Counted from the stretch's first letter, positions 24,477-33,295 are shown. The stretch is DNA of 64,000 nt from Antarcticimicrobium luteum (GCF_004358185.1 NZ_SMUV01000067.1:62001-126000); one strand, 5' to 3'. Notes: generated by a model from the sequence alone, not told the origin. A program made the numbers and translations.

Positions 24477-26924
24477 ATGCCTGATCTTCCCTCCCATGCC
24501 CGCGTCGTCATCATCGGCGGCGGTATCGTCGGCTGTTCCGTCGCCTATCATCTGACCCGGCTGGGCTGGACCGACGTGGTCCTGCTGGAGCGTAAACAGC
24601 TCACCTCCGGCACCACTTGGCACGCCGCCGGGCTGATCGCCCAGTTGCGCGCGACCGCCAACATGACCCGGCTCGCCAAATACTCGCAGGAGCTTTACGG
24701 CGATCTGGAGGCTGAGACCGGCGTCGCCACCGGGTTCCGGCGCGTCGGCTCGATCACCGTGGCCCTGACCGAGGAGCGCCGCGAAGAGCTTTGGCGCCAG
24801 GCGGCGATGGCCCGCGCCTTTGGCGTCGAGATCGAGGAGATCACCCCCGACGAGGTCGGCGCGCGCTATCCCCACCTGAACCTCGACGGGGTGCTGGGCG
24901 GGGTCTACCTGCCCAAGGACGGGCAGGGCGATCCGGCCAATATCGCGCTGGCGCTGGCCAAGGGCGCGCGCCAGCGCGGCGCGGTCGTGCGGGAGCGGGT
25001 CAAGGTGACGGGGATCGCCCGCGATGGCCGCCGCGTCACCGGCGTCGACTGGCAGGACGAGGAGGGTGGCGCCGGGCACATCGCCTGCGACCATATCGTG
25101 AACTGCGCCGGCATGTGGGGCCATGAGGTCGGGCGCATGACCGGCACCAACGTGCCGCTGCAAGCCTGCGAGCATTTCTATATCGTCTCCGAACCGATCG
25201 CCGGGCTGACCCAGCTGCCCGTCCTGCGCGTCCCCGACGAATGCGCCTATTACAAGGAGGACGCCGGCAAACTGATGCTGGGCGCCTTCGAGCCGGTCTC
25301 CAAACCCTGGGGCATGGCGGGCATCCCCGACAGCTTCGAATTCGACCAGCTGCCCGAGGATTTCGACCATTTCGAACCGATCCTGGAGGCGGCTGTGAAC
25401 CGTATGCCGATGCTGGGCACGGCGGGCATCCATACCTTCTTCAACGGACCCGAAAGCTTTACCCCCGACGACGCCTACCACCTCGGCCTCGCCCCCGGGA
25501 TGGATAATGTCTGGGTCGCCGCCGGCTTCAACTCCATCGGTATCCAGAGCGCGGGCGGCGCCGGCATGGCGCTGGCGCAATGGATGGAGGATGGCGAGAA
25601 ACCTTTCGACCTGGGCGACGTCGACATCAGCCGCATGCAGCCGTTCCAGGGCAACCGGCGCTATCTGGTCGAACGATCCACCGAAACGCTTGGCCTGCTT
25701 TACGCCGATCACTTCCCGTTCCGGCAAAAGGCGACGGCGCGGGGCGTGCGCCGCTCGCCTCTCCACGGCGCGCTGGCCGCGCGCGGCGCGGTCTTTGGCG
25801 AACTGGCAGGCTGGGAACGCGCCAACTGGTTTGCCCGGCCGGGGCAGAAAGCCGAATACGCCTATTCGTGGAAACGGCAGAATTTCTTTGACAACGTCGC
25901 CGAGGAACTCGCGGCCGTCCGCTCCAATGTCGGGCTTTACGACATGTCCTCCTTCGGCAAGCTGCGCGTCGAGGGGCCGGAGGCCGAGGTCTTTCTCAAC
26001 CACGTCTGCGGCGCCGATATGTCCGTGCCGGCGGGCAAGATCGTCTATACCCAGTTCCTCAACCCCCGCGGCGGCATCGAGGCCGATGTGACCGTCACCC
26101 GCCTGTCGGAAACCGCCTATCTGGTGGTCACCCCCGCCGCCACAAGGCTGGCCGACGAGACCTGGCTGCGCCGGCACCTGGGGGATTACCGCGCGGTGAT
26201 CACCGACGTGACGGCGGGCGAGGCCGTGCTGGCGGTGATGGGCCCGAAATCGCGCGACCTGATGCAGGCAGTCTCGCCTGACGACTTCTCCAACGCGGTC
26301 AACCCCTTTGGCACCGCGCAACAGATCGAGCTGGGCCTCGGCCTCGCCCGTGTCCACCGCGTCTCCTACGTGGGCGAGCTGGGGTGGGAGATCTATGTCT
26401 CCGCCGACATGGCCGCCCATGCCTTCGAAACGCTCTTGGATGCGGGCGAGGGGATGGGCCTGAAACTCTGCGGCATGCATATGATGGACTGCGCGCGGAT
26501 CGAAAAGGCGTTCCGCCATTTCGGCCATGACATCACCTGCGAGGATCACGTGCTCGAGGCCGGCCTCGGCTTTGCGGTGAAGACCGCCAAGCCCGAGTTC
26601 ATCGGCCGCGACGCGGTGCTGCGCAAGAAGGAGGCCGGTCTGGAACGGCGCCTGTTGCAGTTCCGGCTGACCGACCCCGAGCCGCTGCTCTATCACAACG
26701 AACCGATCCTGCGTGACGGCCAGATCGTCGGCTACCTCAGCTCGGGCGCCTATGGCCACCACCTGGGCGGCGCCATCGGGCTGGGGTATGTTCCCTGCAC
26801 CGGCGAGACGGCGCAGCAGGTGCTGGCCTCGCGCTACGAGATCGACGTGGCCGGCACCCAGGTGGCTGCCGAGGCCTCGCTGAAACCGATGTACGATCCC
26901 AAATCGGAGCGGGTGCGCGCCTGA
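24477..26924 (+). CDS. Dimethylglycine/sarcosine dehydrogenase-like GcvT flavoprotein
   Basis: An 815-residue two-part enzyme. The N-terminal FAD domain (about 8-400) has VVIIGGGIVGCSVAYHL and GTTWHAAGL, where His49 corresponds to the covalent flavin-linking histidine of DMGDH. The C-terminal part (about 430-800) is a GcvT/aminomethyltransferase fold (SSFGKLRVEGPEAEVFLN...GELGWEIYV...ALRIEK-like CARIEKAFRHFGHD) that should bind tetrahydrofolate and capture the methyl carbon as 5,10-methylene-THF. It would oxidatively demethylate dimethylglycine, sarcosine or a related N-methyl compound. Last gene of the XRE-LysE-GFA unit (13-base gap) and followed by a GC-rich hairpin. Confidence 0.88.
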   Translation: MPDLPSHARVVIIGGGIVGCSVAYHLTRLGWTDVVLLERKQLTSGTTWHAAGLIAQLRATANMTRLAKYSQELYGDLEAETGVATGFRRVGSITVALTEERREELWRQAAMARAFGVEIEEITPDEVGARYPHLNLDGVLGGVYLPKDGQGDPANIALALAKGARQRGAVVRERVKVTGIARDGRRVTGVDWQDEEGGAGHIACDHIVNCAGMWGHEVGRMTGTNVPLQACEHFYIVSEPIAGLTQLPVLRVPDECAYYKEDAGKLMLGAFEPVSKPWGMAGIPDSFEFDQLPEDFDHFEPILEAAVNRMPMLGTAGIHTFFNGPESFTPDDAYHLGLAPGMDNVWVAAGFNSIGIQSAGGAGMALAQWMEDGEKPFDLGDVDISRMQPFQGNRRYLVERSTETLGLLYADHFPFRQKATARGVRRSPLHGALAARGAVFGELAGWERANWFARPGQKAEYAYSWKRQNFFDNVAEELAAVRSNVGLYDMSSFGKLRVEGPEAEVFLNHVCGADMSVPAGKIVYTQFLNPRGGIEADVTVTRLSETAYLVVTPAATRLADETWLRRHLGDYRAVITDVTAGEAVLAVMGPKSRDLMQAVSPDDFSNAVNPFGTAQQIELGLGLARVHRVSYVGELGWEIYVSADMAAHAFETLLDAGEGMGLKLCGMHMMDCARIEKAFRHFGHDITCEDHVLEAGLGFAVKTAKPEFIGRDAVLRKKEAGLERRLLQFRLTDPEPLLYHNEPILRDGQIVGYLSSGAYGHHLGGAIGLGYVPCTGETAQQVLASRYEIDVAGTQVAAEASLKPMYDPKSERVRA

Positions 26925-26973
26925 CCCCGGCCCATGCGGTCCCGGGGGATCCCCCTTCCGTTCACTTCAAATG

Positions 26974-27002
26974 GCTCCGCCGGGGTGGCGCCCCGGCGGA
27001 GC
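26974..27002 (+). terminator. GC-rich hairpin after the flavoprotein gene
   Basis: A perfect 12-bp stem GCTCCGCCGGGG / CCCCGGCGGAGC with loop TGGCG lies 50 bases after the stop. There is no T-run, so it may end transcription with Rho or protect the 3' end. Confidence 0.5.
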
Positions 27003-27094
27003 GCCCGATTTGTCGCCGCGCCGGCGCCGACGCCCCGTCGCCATTGCGCACACCCCGGCGCTGACCTAAAGCGATGGGGCAAGAGGAGCGCGCG

Positions 27095-28015
27095 ATGACA
27101 TCGCAGACCACCCCCCCGATGACCGAGAATGTCGATACCGCGCGCGGGCTGGGCTTTGCCGTCTCGGCCTATCTGATGTGGGGGGTATTGCCGCTGTATC
27201 TCAAGGTTGTGTCGCATATCCCGGCGCTGGAGGTGGTGGCGCACCGGGTGATCTGGTCGGTGCCGCTGGCCGCCGGCCTGCTGATCGTGCTGCGCCGCAC
27301 CGGCGATCTGCGCGCCGCGCTGCGCAGCCCGCGCACGCTGGCGATGGCCTGTCTGACCGCGGCGCTGATCACCGTCAACTGGTCGATCTATGTCTGGGCG
27401 GTCGCCGAGGGGCGGGCGCTGGACGCCGCGTTGGGATACTACATCAACCCGCTGTTCAGCGTGTTCCTCGGCGCGGTGCTGCTGCGCGAACGGCTGGACC
27501 GCGCGCAGATCGCGGCCATCGCGCTGGCGGTCGCCGCGGTCGTCATCCTCACGGTCGAGGCCGGCGGGCTGCCCTGGGCGGCGCTGGGCCTGACGCTGAG
27601 CTGGGGGTTCTACGCGTTCTTCAAGAAATGGCTGCCGGTCGGCCCCAACCAGGGGTTTCTGCTCGAGGTGCTGATCCTGCTGATCCCGGCGCTGGGCTAC
27701 GCGGGCTATCTGGGCACGACCGGAACCGGGCATTTCCTCGCCACCGGCACCGGCGATACCCTGTTGCTGCTGGGCTGCGGGGTGATCACGGCGGTGCCGC
27801 TGATCGTCTATGCCAACGGCGCCAAGCTGCTGCGCCTCTCGACCATCGGCATTTTGCAATATATCGCGCCGACCTTCATCTTTCTGGCCGCCGTCTTTGT
27901 CTTTGGCGAGCCAATGGGGCGGGCGCGGATGATCGCCTTTCCGATGATCTGGGCGGCGCTGGTGATCTATTCCGTGGCGATGCTGCGTCAGAGCCGCCGC
28001 CGTCGCCGGGCGTGA
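27095..28015 (+). CDS. rarD: EamA-family transporter RarD
   Basis: A 306-residue membrane protein with ten predicted helices. The opening GLGFAVSAYLMWGVLPLYLKVV, the HRVIWSVPLA segment, NWSIYVWAV and GYYINPLFSVFLG are the RarD signature within the drug/metabolite transporter superfamily. Substrate unknown; E. coli RarD was tied to chloramphenicol sensitivity. I take ATG at 27095 because GAGGAGCGCGCG precedes it; a GTG/ATG-opened extension from 27074 is possible. Convergent with the NTF2-like gene (7-base gap). Confidence 0.88.
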   Translation: MTSQTTPPMTENVDTARGLGFAVSAYLMWGVLPLYLKVVSHIPALEVVAHRVIWSVPLAAGLLIVLRRTGDLRAALRSPRTLAMACLTAALITVNWSIYVWAVAEGRALDAALGYYINPLFSVFLGAVLLRERLDRAQIAAIALAVAAVVILTVEAGGLPWAALGLTLSWGFYAFFKKWLPVGPNQGFLLEVLILLIPALGYAGYLGTTGTGHFLATGTGDTLLLLGCGVITAVPLIVYANGAKLLRLSTIGILQYIAPTFIFLAAVFVFGEPMGRARMIAFPMIWAALVIYSVAMLRQSRRRRRA

Positions 28016-28022
28016 TCCAGGT

Positions 28023-28457
28023 TCAGGACAGCGCTTCGCGGTATTTCAGGAACCGCGGATCGGTCATCACCCGGGCGTTCATCGCCTCACGCAGGGCGGC
28101 CACCGTCTTGAGCGGCCGCATGACGACCTCGAAGACGTCGATCAACCCATCCTCGCCCAGCGTGATCAGATCGATGCCAACGGCATCCAGATCGCCGACC
28201 TTGCACTGAAACTCCAGCGCCCAGTCGTTGCCCGATCCCATCACCCTGCGATAGCGGAAATCGCTGAACACCTGGCCGACATGGCCCAGCACCGCCGCCA
28301 CCGGCTCGCGCCCGGTCCAGGTGGCCCAGTAGGTGGGCGGCAGGAACCGTACATTCTCGGCCAGGATCTGTGCGATTTTCTCGTGATCGCCCGAGGCGAC
28401 GATCTCCAGCGCTTGTGCGATGGTCGGGTGCATATCGGGATGCAGATCTGCGGTCAT
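28023..28457 (-). CDS. NTF2-like/SnoaL-fold protein
   Basis: A 144-residue protein with the cone-shaped NTF2-like pattern: HPTIAQALEIVASGDHEKIAQILAENVRFLPPTYWATWTGREPVAAVLGHVGQVF then strands FRYRRVMGSGNDWALEFQCKV and VGIDLITLGEDGLIDVFEVVMRP. The family includes small-molecule isomerases, binding proteins and unknowns; no catalytic signature decides. Isolated by convergent rarD and a divergent pseudouridine synthase. Function not assigned. Confidence 0.72.
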   Translation of the reverse strand: MTADLHPDMHPTIAQALEIVASGDHEKIAQILAENVRFLPPTYWATWTGREPVAAVLGHVGQVFSDFRYRRVMGSGNDWALEFQCKVGDLDAVGIDLITLGEDGLIDVFEVVMRPLKTVAALREAMNARVMTDPRFLKYREALS

Positions 28458-28550
28458 CGGGGGTTCCTCTCCTGCGGATGCGCTCAGCTTGGCGGCGCGG
28501 CGGCGCTCCGGCAAGCTTGACGTGAGGGCGGGTTCCGGTAGACGCGGGGC

Positions 28551-29195
28551 ATGAGCGATTACGATCCCCCCATGGACCCGCTGGAGATCCTCTTTGAGGA
28601 CGCCCAGCTCATTGCCGTGAACAAGCCCGCCGGCCTTCTTTCGGTGCCGGGCCGCGGCGCGCATCTGGCCGACAGCCTGCTGACCCGCGTGCAGGCCGCC
28701 TTTCCCGACGCGCTGCTGGTGCACCGGCTCGACCGGGACACCTCCGGCGTGATCGTCTTTGCCCTGACGCCGCACGCGCAACGGCATCTGTCGATGCAGT
28801 TCGAAACGCGGATGACGAAAAAGACCTATGTGGCCCGCGTTTGGGGGCGGCTGGAGCCGAAACAGGGCGTGGTCGATCTGCCGCTGATCGTCGACTGGCC
28901 CAACCGGCCGCTGCAAAAGGTGTGCCACGAGACGGGAAAACCAGCGGTGACCGAGTGGAAAGTGGCGAAATACGGGGAAAACGAGACCCGCGTGCGCCTC
29001 TTCCCCAAGACCGGCCGCACCCATCAGCTGCGGGTGCATATGCTTTCGCTGGGCCATCCGATTCTGGGCGATCCGCTTTATGCCGAGGGGCCTGCGCGCG
29101 ATTTCCCCCGGCTGATGCTGCACGCCGAGGAACTCAGGATCAAGAACCCCGAGGGCGGCATGTCGCTGAAGCTGCGGGCCAAGGTGCCGTTCTGA
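28551..29195 (+). CDS. RluA-family pseudouridine synthase
   Basis: A 214-residue RNA pseudouridine synthase. Catalytic Asp61 lies in HRLDRDTSGVIVFAL (58-72); the GRTHQLRVHM motif and GDPLYAEG complete the family marks. There is no S4 domain, and the length matches RluA (23S U746/tRNA U32) or a C/A type enzyme. ATG at 28551 stands close to a GACGCGGGGC stretch. Copy B of the dispersed repeat lies right after the gene. Confidence 0.88.
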   Translation: MSDYDPPMDPLEILFEDAQLIAVNKPAGLLSVPGRGAHLADSLLTRVQAAFPDALLVHRLDRDTSGVIVFALTPHAQRHLSMQFETRMTKKTYVARVWGRLEPKQGVVDLPLIVDWPNRPLQKVCHETGKPAVTEWKVAKYGENETRVRLFPKTGRTHQLRVHMLSLGHPILGDPLYAEGPARDFPRLMLHAEELRIKNPEGGMSLKLRAKVPF

Positions 29196-29218
29196 GGGGC
29201 GCGTCCCTGCGGCGCGCT

Positions 29219-29254
29219 GCCTTCGGCGAGGATACTTGGGATGAGCGGAAGGAG
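29219..29254 (+). repeat. Dispersed intergenic repeat, copy B
   Basis: CTTCGGCGAGGATACTTGGG followed by ATGAGCGGAAGGAG, directly after the RluA-family gene. It shares with copies A (9419-9451) and C (54631-54665) the CxCGGCG-type lead, the TA(C/T)TTGGG core and a purine-rich tail. Confidence 0.45.
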
Positions 29255-29273
29255 GGACCGGGGTTCGAAGGGA

Positions 29274-30119
29274 TCACGCCGCGATCCGCAGCCAGCCCTC
29301 CGGCAGGATGTCCGGGTTGCGCAACTTCGGATCCCCGAACCACTGCACGGGACCGGCAACCCGTTTGTCCGCATGGGCATTCAACCAGGCCGCCCACCAG
29401 GAGAACGACGAATTACCGATGATGTTGTGCCGGCAGAGTGACATCAGCCGCATATCCTCGAAGTCGGTGTCCGGCCCGTTGAAATCCACCACCACTTTTT
29501 CCACCGGCAGCGGCAGGTTCTCTTTCACCCAAGCCGGATCGTCGGAAAAGACGAATACCGTCGGGGTGCCCGGCAGCCCGTCGAGCAGGCGCGCCAGCGC
29601 GCTGTGATAATAGGCCTCGTCGCAGACTGTATGCGCGCTGAGCGTCAGATAATCCCCGCGCCGCACATGCAGTGAAATGGCCAGGCTTTCGCCGATCCGC
29701 GCGGCCATCTCGGAATTCTGCGCGTTGGAGAAACGGGGAAAGGTGAAATCGCGGCGAATGTCCCGGGCGATCCCGGCGAAATAGCGCTCGCTCTGCCAAT
29801 AGCCGTGCAGATAGCTGTTGTCGCCCCAGTCCTCGAAGGCCGGATTGTAGCCAAGCCCCCGTTCGCGCCGAAACCGCGGGGCGCGACCAGACAGGCGCCA
29901 GAGCCCATAGGCGAGGGGGCGTTCGGCGCGGTCGGGGGGCAGGCCCTCGGGGGCGGCCAGCGGCAGGTCGAAGACGCGGGTCAGCACCCCCTCGCCCCGG
30001 CGCAACGCCCCCCGCGTATCCAGCGCCACCGGAACGCCCAGCCGTGCGGCAAGGCTGCGGGCGGCGGCATACTGGAACATCTGGTTGCCCAGGCGGCCAT
30101 GCAGGCGGGTGATGATCAT
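29274..30119 (-). CDS. GT11-family glycosyltransferase (alpha-1,2-fucosyltransferase-like)
   Basis: A 281-residue protein with the GT11 signature: MIITRLHGRLGNQMFQYAAARSLA at the start, LHVRRGDYL in the middle, AYYHSALARLL, and FEDMRLMSLCRHNIIGNSSFSWWAAWLN near the end. Members transfer fucose (or another sugar) in alpha-1,2 linkage to glycans of LPS or capsule. The ATG at 30119 matches the usual family start; an upstream ATG at 30149 is open. Convergent with the RluA gene. No fucose-nucleotide synthesis genes are in the window, so the donor is unknown. Confidence 0.87.
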   Translation of the reverse strand: MIITRLHGRLGNQMFQYAAARSLAARLGVPVALDTRGALRRGEGVLTRVFDLPLAAPEGLPPDRAERPLAYGLWRLSGRAPRFRRERGLGYNPAFEDWGDNSYLHGYWQSERYFAGIARDIRRDFTFPRFSNAQNSEMAARIGESLAISLHVRRGDYLTLSAHTVCDEAYYHSALARLLDGLPGTPTVFVFSDDPAWVKENLPLPVEKVVVDFNGPDTDFEDMRLMSLCRHNIIGNSSFSWWAAWLNAHADKRVAGPVQWFGDPKLRNPDILPEGWLRIAA

Positions 30120-30216
30120 CGGCGGTTGTCCCCGTGTTTGCCCGGACATAGCGCATCCGGCCGCGCCGGGACCAGCGGGAATCGCGCCGTCCGGTCGCCG
30201 GGCCGGGCCGGCGCGC

Positions 30217-30245
30217 AAAAAAAAGCCGCCCGGTGCCGGGCGGCT
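30217..30245 (-). terminator. Terminator of the aldehyde dehydrogenase gene
   Basis: A perfect 10-bp stem AGCCGCCCGG / CCGGGCGGCT with a 2-base loop is followed, on the minus strand, by a run of eight T. It begins 25 bases after the aldehyde dehydrogenase stop. Confidence 0.93.
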
Positions 30246-30269
30246 TTGTCGTTGCGGCTCAGAGCCGGA

Positions 30270-31709
30270 TTATTCCGGGGTCCAGCCGCTGACGGCCTTC
30301 ACCTCGAGGAAATCCTCGATCCCGAAGATGCCGCCCTCGCGCCCGTTGCCGGATTTCTTCATGCCGCCAAAGGGCGATCCCGGCGCGCGCGAGGTGCCGT
30401 TCATCTCGACCATCCCCGAGCGCAGCACGCGCGCCATGCGGTTGGCACGGGCACCGTCCTGGGTCTGGACATAGTTGGTCAGGCCATATTCGGTGTCGTT
30501 GGCCATCGCGACGGCCTCTTCCTCGGTCTCGAATTTCATCATCGAGAGGACCGGGCCAAAGATCTCTTCGCGGGCGATGGTCATGTCCGGGGTGACGTCT
30601 GCAAAGATGGTGGGGCGCACGTAGAACCCCTTGTTGAACTGCTCCGGCAGGCCGGGGCCGCCGGCGATCAGGCGGGCGCCCTCGTCGATGCCTTTCTGGA
30701 TCAGGCCCTGGATCTTGTCCCACTGGGTCTTGTTGACCACCGGGCCGATATGCCTGCCCTCTTCATGGGCGCTGCCCACGGTGATCTTGGCGGCGGTTTC
30801 GGCGGCGATTTCGACCGCCTGATCATAGATATCGGCCTGCACCATCATCCGGCTGGGCGCGTTGCAGGACTGGCCGGTGTTGTTCATCATGTGCATCACG
30901 CCGCGCTTGACCGCCTTGTCGTCGGCATCGGCAAAGATCACGTTGGCGCCCTTGCCGCCCAGCTCCAGATGCACCTTTTTCAGGGTGTCGGCGGCGTTCT
31001 TGGAGATCGCGATACCGGCCCGGGTCGAGCCGGTGAAGCTGACCATGTCCACATCCGGATGACCGGTCAGCCGGTTGCCGACGCCGATGCCGTCGCCGTT
31101 CACCAGGTTGAAGACACCGGCGGGGAAGCCGGCCGCATCCATCAGTTCGGCAAAGACCATGGCGTCGAGCGGGCTTTCCTCTGACGGCTTCAGCACCATG
31201 GTGCAACCGGCGATGGCGGCGGCCCCGACCTTGAGCGTGATCTGGTTCATCGGCCAGTTCCACGGCGTGATCAGTGCGGCGACGCCCACCGCCTCATGGA
31301 TGATGCGGTCGTTGGGGGCGCGGTCGCTGAGCGGGCGGTCGAATTCAAACGCCTTGGCGGCGCGGATGAAGTTCTTCAGGTGAAAGGCGCCGGCGCCGAC
31401 CTGCTGGGTGCGGGCCATTTCGATCGGCGCGCCCATGGCGGCCGACATCGCCTGCGCCAGATCCTCGCCCCGCTCCATATAGATTTCGAGCAGCTTTTCG
31501 ACCCGCGCGATGCGGTCCTCGACCGGGGTGGCCATCCAGCCGGGCAGCGCCGCCCTGGCCGCAGCGACGGCGGCATCGGCATCGGCGTCGCCGCCCAGCG
31601 AGATCACCGCGCAGGGCTCTTCGGTCGAAGGGTCGATGACCTGATGATCGCGGGGTTGCGCGGGGGCCACCCACTGGCCGTTGATGTAGAAATTGCGTTT
31701 CTCGATCAT
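30270..31709 (-). CDS. NAD(P)-dependent aldehyde dehydrogenase
   Basis: A 479-residue ALDH. Catalytic Cys282 (NNTGQSCNAPSRM) and general base Glu249 (HLELGGKGANV) are present, with TPWNWPMNQ and FTGSTRAG as cofactor motifs. It converts an aldehyde to the acid; substrate is not evident. The protein closely follows the group often annotated as coniferyl/betaine-type ALDH in Rhodobacterales, which is too loose to name. Upstream, a palindrome CTGACCGGGCGGTCAG (31739-31754) suggests TetR-type control. Monocistronic, with its own terminator, and divergent from the peroxiredoxin gene. Confidence 0.9.
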   Translation of the reverse strand: MIEKRNFYINGQWVAPAQPRDHQVIDPSTEEPCAVISLGGDADADAAVAAARAALPGWMATPVEDRIARVEKLLEIYMERGEDLAQAMSAAMGAPIEMARTQQVGAGAFHLKNFIRAAKAFEFDRPLSDRAPNDRIIHEAVGVAALITPWNWPMNQITLKVGAAAIAGCTMVLKPSEESPLDAMVFAELMDAAGFPAGVFNLVNGDGIGVGNRLTGHPDVDMVSFTGSTRAGIAISKNAADTLKKVHLELGGKGANVIFADADDKAVKRGVMHMMNNTGQSCNAPSRMMVQADIYDQAVEIAAETAAKITVGSAHEEGRHIGPVVNKTQWDKIQGLIQKGIDEGARLIAGGPGLPEQFNKGFYVRPTIFADVTPDMTIAREEIFGPVLSMMKFETEEEAVAMANDTEYGLTNYVQTQDGARANRMARVLRSGMVEMNGTSRAPGSPFGGMKKSGNGREGGIFGIEDFLEVKAVSGWTPE

Positions 31710-31738
31710 GTCCGGTTCTCCCAGTACGACAGTTTTTC

Positions 31739-31754
31739 CTGACCGGGCGGTCAG
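31739..31754. promoter_or_regulatory. TetR-type operator candidate
   Basis: CTGACCGGGCGGTCAG: a perfect 7-bp inverted repeat CTGACCG / CGGTCAG around GG, the form recognised by many TetR/AcrR repressors. It lies 30 bases upstream of the aldehyde dehydrogenase start, so it would cover its promoter. No TetR gene is nearby. Confidence 0.5.
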
Positions 31755-31896
31755 CGATTCCGCGCCAATGTGTCACCGCTTACGATTGGGGACAAGTCAG
31801 GGGATGCATCCTCACCTCCATGATATTACATTGCCGCCGACGCGCGACAGAATCCGACCATCATGGAATTCAGTATTCATCATCAGGAGTAGTCAC

Positions 31897-32550
31897 ATGG
31901 GCCTGCGTATCAACGACATCGTTCCCAATTTCACCGCCGAGACCGATCAGGGTGAAATTACGTTCCACGACTGGATCGGTGACAGCTGGGCGATCCTGTT
32001 CAGCCACCCCAAGGATTTCACCCCCGTCTGCACCACCGAATTCGGTGCCGTCGCCCAGCTCGCCGATGAGTGGGAAAAGCGCGGCACCAAGGTGATCGGT
32101 CTGAGCGTGGATGGCGCCGACGAGCACGTGAAGTGGAAGTCGGACATCGAAGGTTTCGCCGGCGCCAAGGCCGGGTTCCCGATCATCGCCGACCAGGATC
32201 TGGCGGTGTCGAAAGCCTTCGACATGCTGCCCGCCGAGGCCTATCTGCCCGATGGCCGCACCGCCGCCGACAGCGCCTCGGTCCGCTCGGTCTTCATCAT
32301 CAGCCCGGACAAAAAGGTTCAGCTGATCATGACCTACCCGATGTCGGTCGGCCGCAACTTTGCCGAGGTGCTGCGCGCGCTGGACGGGCTGCAGCGCACC
32401 TGGCAGCAGCCGCTGGCCACCCCGGCGAACTGGACCGCCGGTCAGGACGTGATCGTGGCGCTGGGCATGAGCACCGACGAGGCCAAGGAAAAGTTCGGCG
32501 ACGTCGAGGTCAAGCTGCCCTATCTGCGCACCATCAAGAACCCGGCCTGA
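31897..32550 (+). CDS. 1-Cys peroxiredoxin (Prx6 type)
   Basis: A 217-residue peroxidase that reduces hydrogen peroxide and organic peroxides. Peroxidatic Cys45 lies in HPKDFTPVCTTEFG; no second conserved cysteine is visible, and the C-terminal extension (GLQRTWQQPLATPANWTAGQDVIV) is that of the Prx6 class, so an external reductant is needed. ATCAGGAGTAGTCAC supplies a strong ribosome site before the ATG. The 3' end overlaps the convergent GT25 gene by 17 bases. Confidence 0.93.
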   Translation: MGLRINDIVPNFTAETDQGEITFHDWIGDSWAILFSHPKDFTPVCTTEFGAVAQLADEWEKRGTKVIGLSVDGADEHVKWKSDIEGFAGAKAGFPIIADQDLAVSKAFDMLPAEAYLPDGRTAADSASVRSVFIISPDKKVQLIMTYPMSVGRNFAEVLRALDGLQRTWQQPLATPANWTAGQDVIVALGMSTDEAKEKFGDVEVKLPYLRTIKNPA

Positions 32551-33271
32551 TCGGCGGCTGCGGGCGCAGGGCGACCTGCGTCCTATAGGCGAAACGTTTG
32601 AATTCCCGCGCCAGCTTGCCGCCGGCGCGGGTTTTCTTTTGGATCGTCGAGCCGCCCAGATCGGCGGTGAGTTCGCGCGCGCCGCTGCCGGTCAGGCTGT
32701 GCACCGGCTGACCGGTGACCCAATGCATCTGAAGCAGGGTATCGACCGGCCGGTCGATGGTCTCGGTCGCGGCCAGCAGCCGCGCCGCCGCCCCGCGCCC
32801 GACCACCTGCGCCACGGTCTGAAGCCCGATGATGCGCGGCAGGATCAGCGTCAGCCCGTCCCTTTCCCCCAGCACCCGGGCCGGCCGCTCGCGCGGTTTC
32901 ACCGGCAGGCGGATGTAGCTGTCCGGCGTGGCCTGGTCCGCGACCAGTTCCAGCGCCGCGCGCAGCCGCGCGGGGTCGATGTCCAGGTCGTCCTCGACGA
33001 TCAGGGCGTAGTCCCACCCCTCGGCCAGGATGCGCCGCCAGCAGCGCCGGTGGCTGAGGAAACAACCGATCTCGCCGGGGGACATGGGAAAGGGGTAGGC
33101 GGGGGCAAAGGCATCGCCCGGCCGGATCGTCACGCCGGTCACCTGCGCCGGATCGCGCCCGTCGACCGCATCGATCAGCATCGCGCCTGGCAGCGCGCGC
33201 AACAGCGCCTCGGCATTGGGGCGCCGGGCGATGCTGGCGGACATGTGGATGATCAGCGAGTGCATGACCAT
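32534..33271 (-). CDS. GT25-family glycosyltransferase
   Basis: A 245-residue protein resembling the LPS glycosyltransferase GT25 family: MSPGEIGCFLSHRRCWRRILAEGWDYALIVEDDLDI contains the typical EIGCxxSH and the acidic EDD motif that binds the nucleotide sugar. N-terminal LIIHMSASIARRPNAEALL fits the same family. Likely acts at the inner membrane on LPS core or surface polysaccharide. ATG at 33271 follows AGGTAAGAC; the ATG at 33265 is the alternative. Separated from pnp by an intrinsic terminator. Confidence 0.82.
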   Translation of the reverse strand: MVMHSLIIHMSASIARRPNAEALLRALPGAMLIDAVDGRDPAQVTGVTIRPGDAFAPAYPFPMSPGEIGCFLSHRRCWRRILAEGWDYALIVEDDLDIDPARLRAALELVADQATPDSYIRLPVKPRERPARVLGERDGLTLILPRIIGLQTVAQVVGRGAAARLLAATETIDRPVDTLLQMHWVTGQPVHSLTGSGARELTADLGGSTIQKKTRAGGKLAREFKRFAYRTQVALRPQPPIRPGS

Positions 33272-33295
33272 GTCTTACCTGTGTCGCGTGAAACG

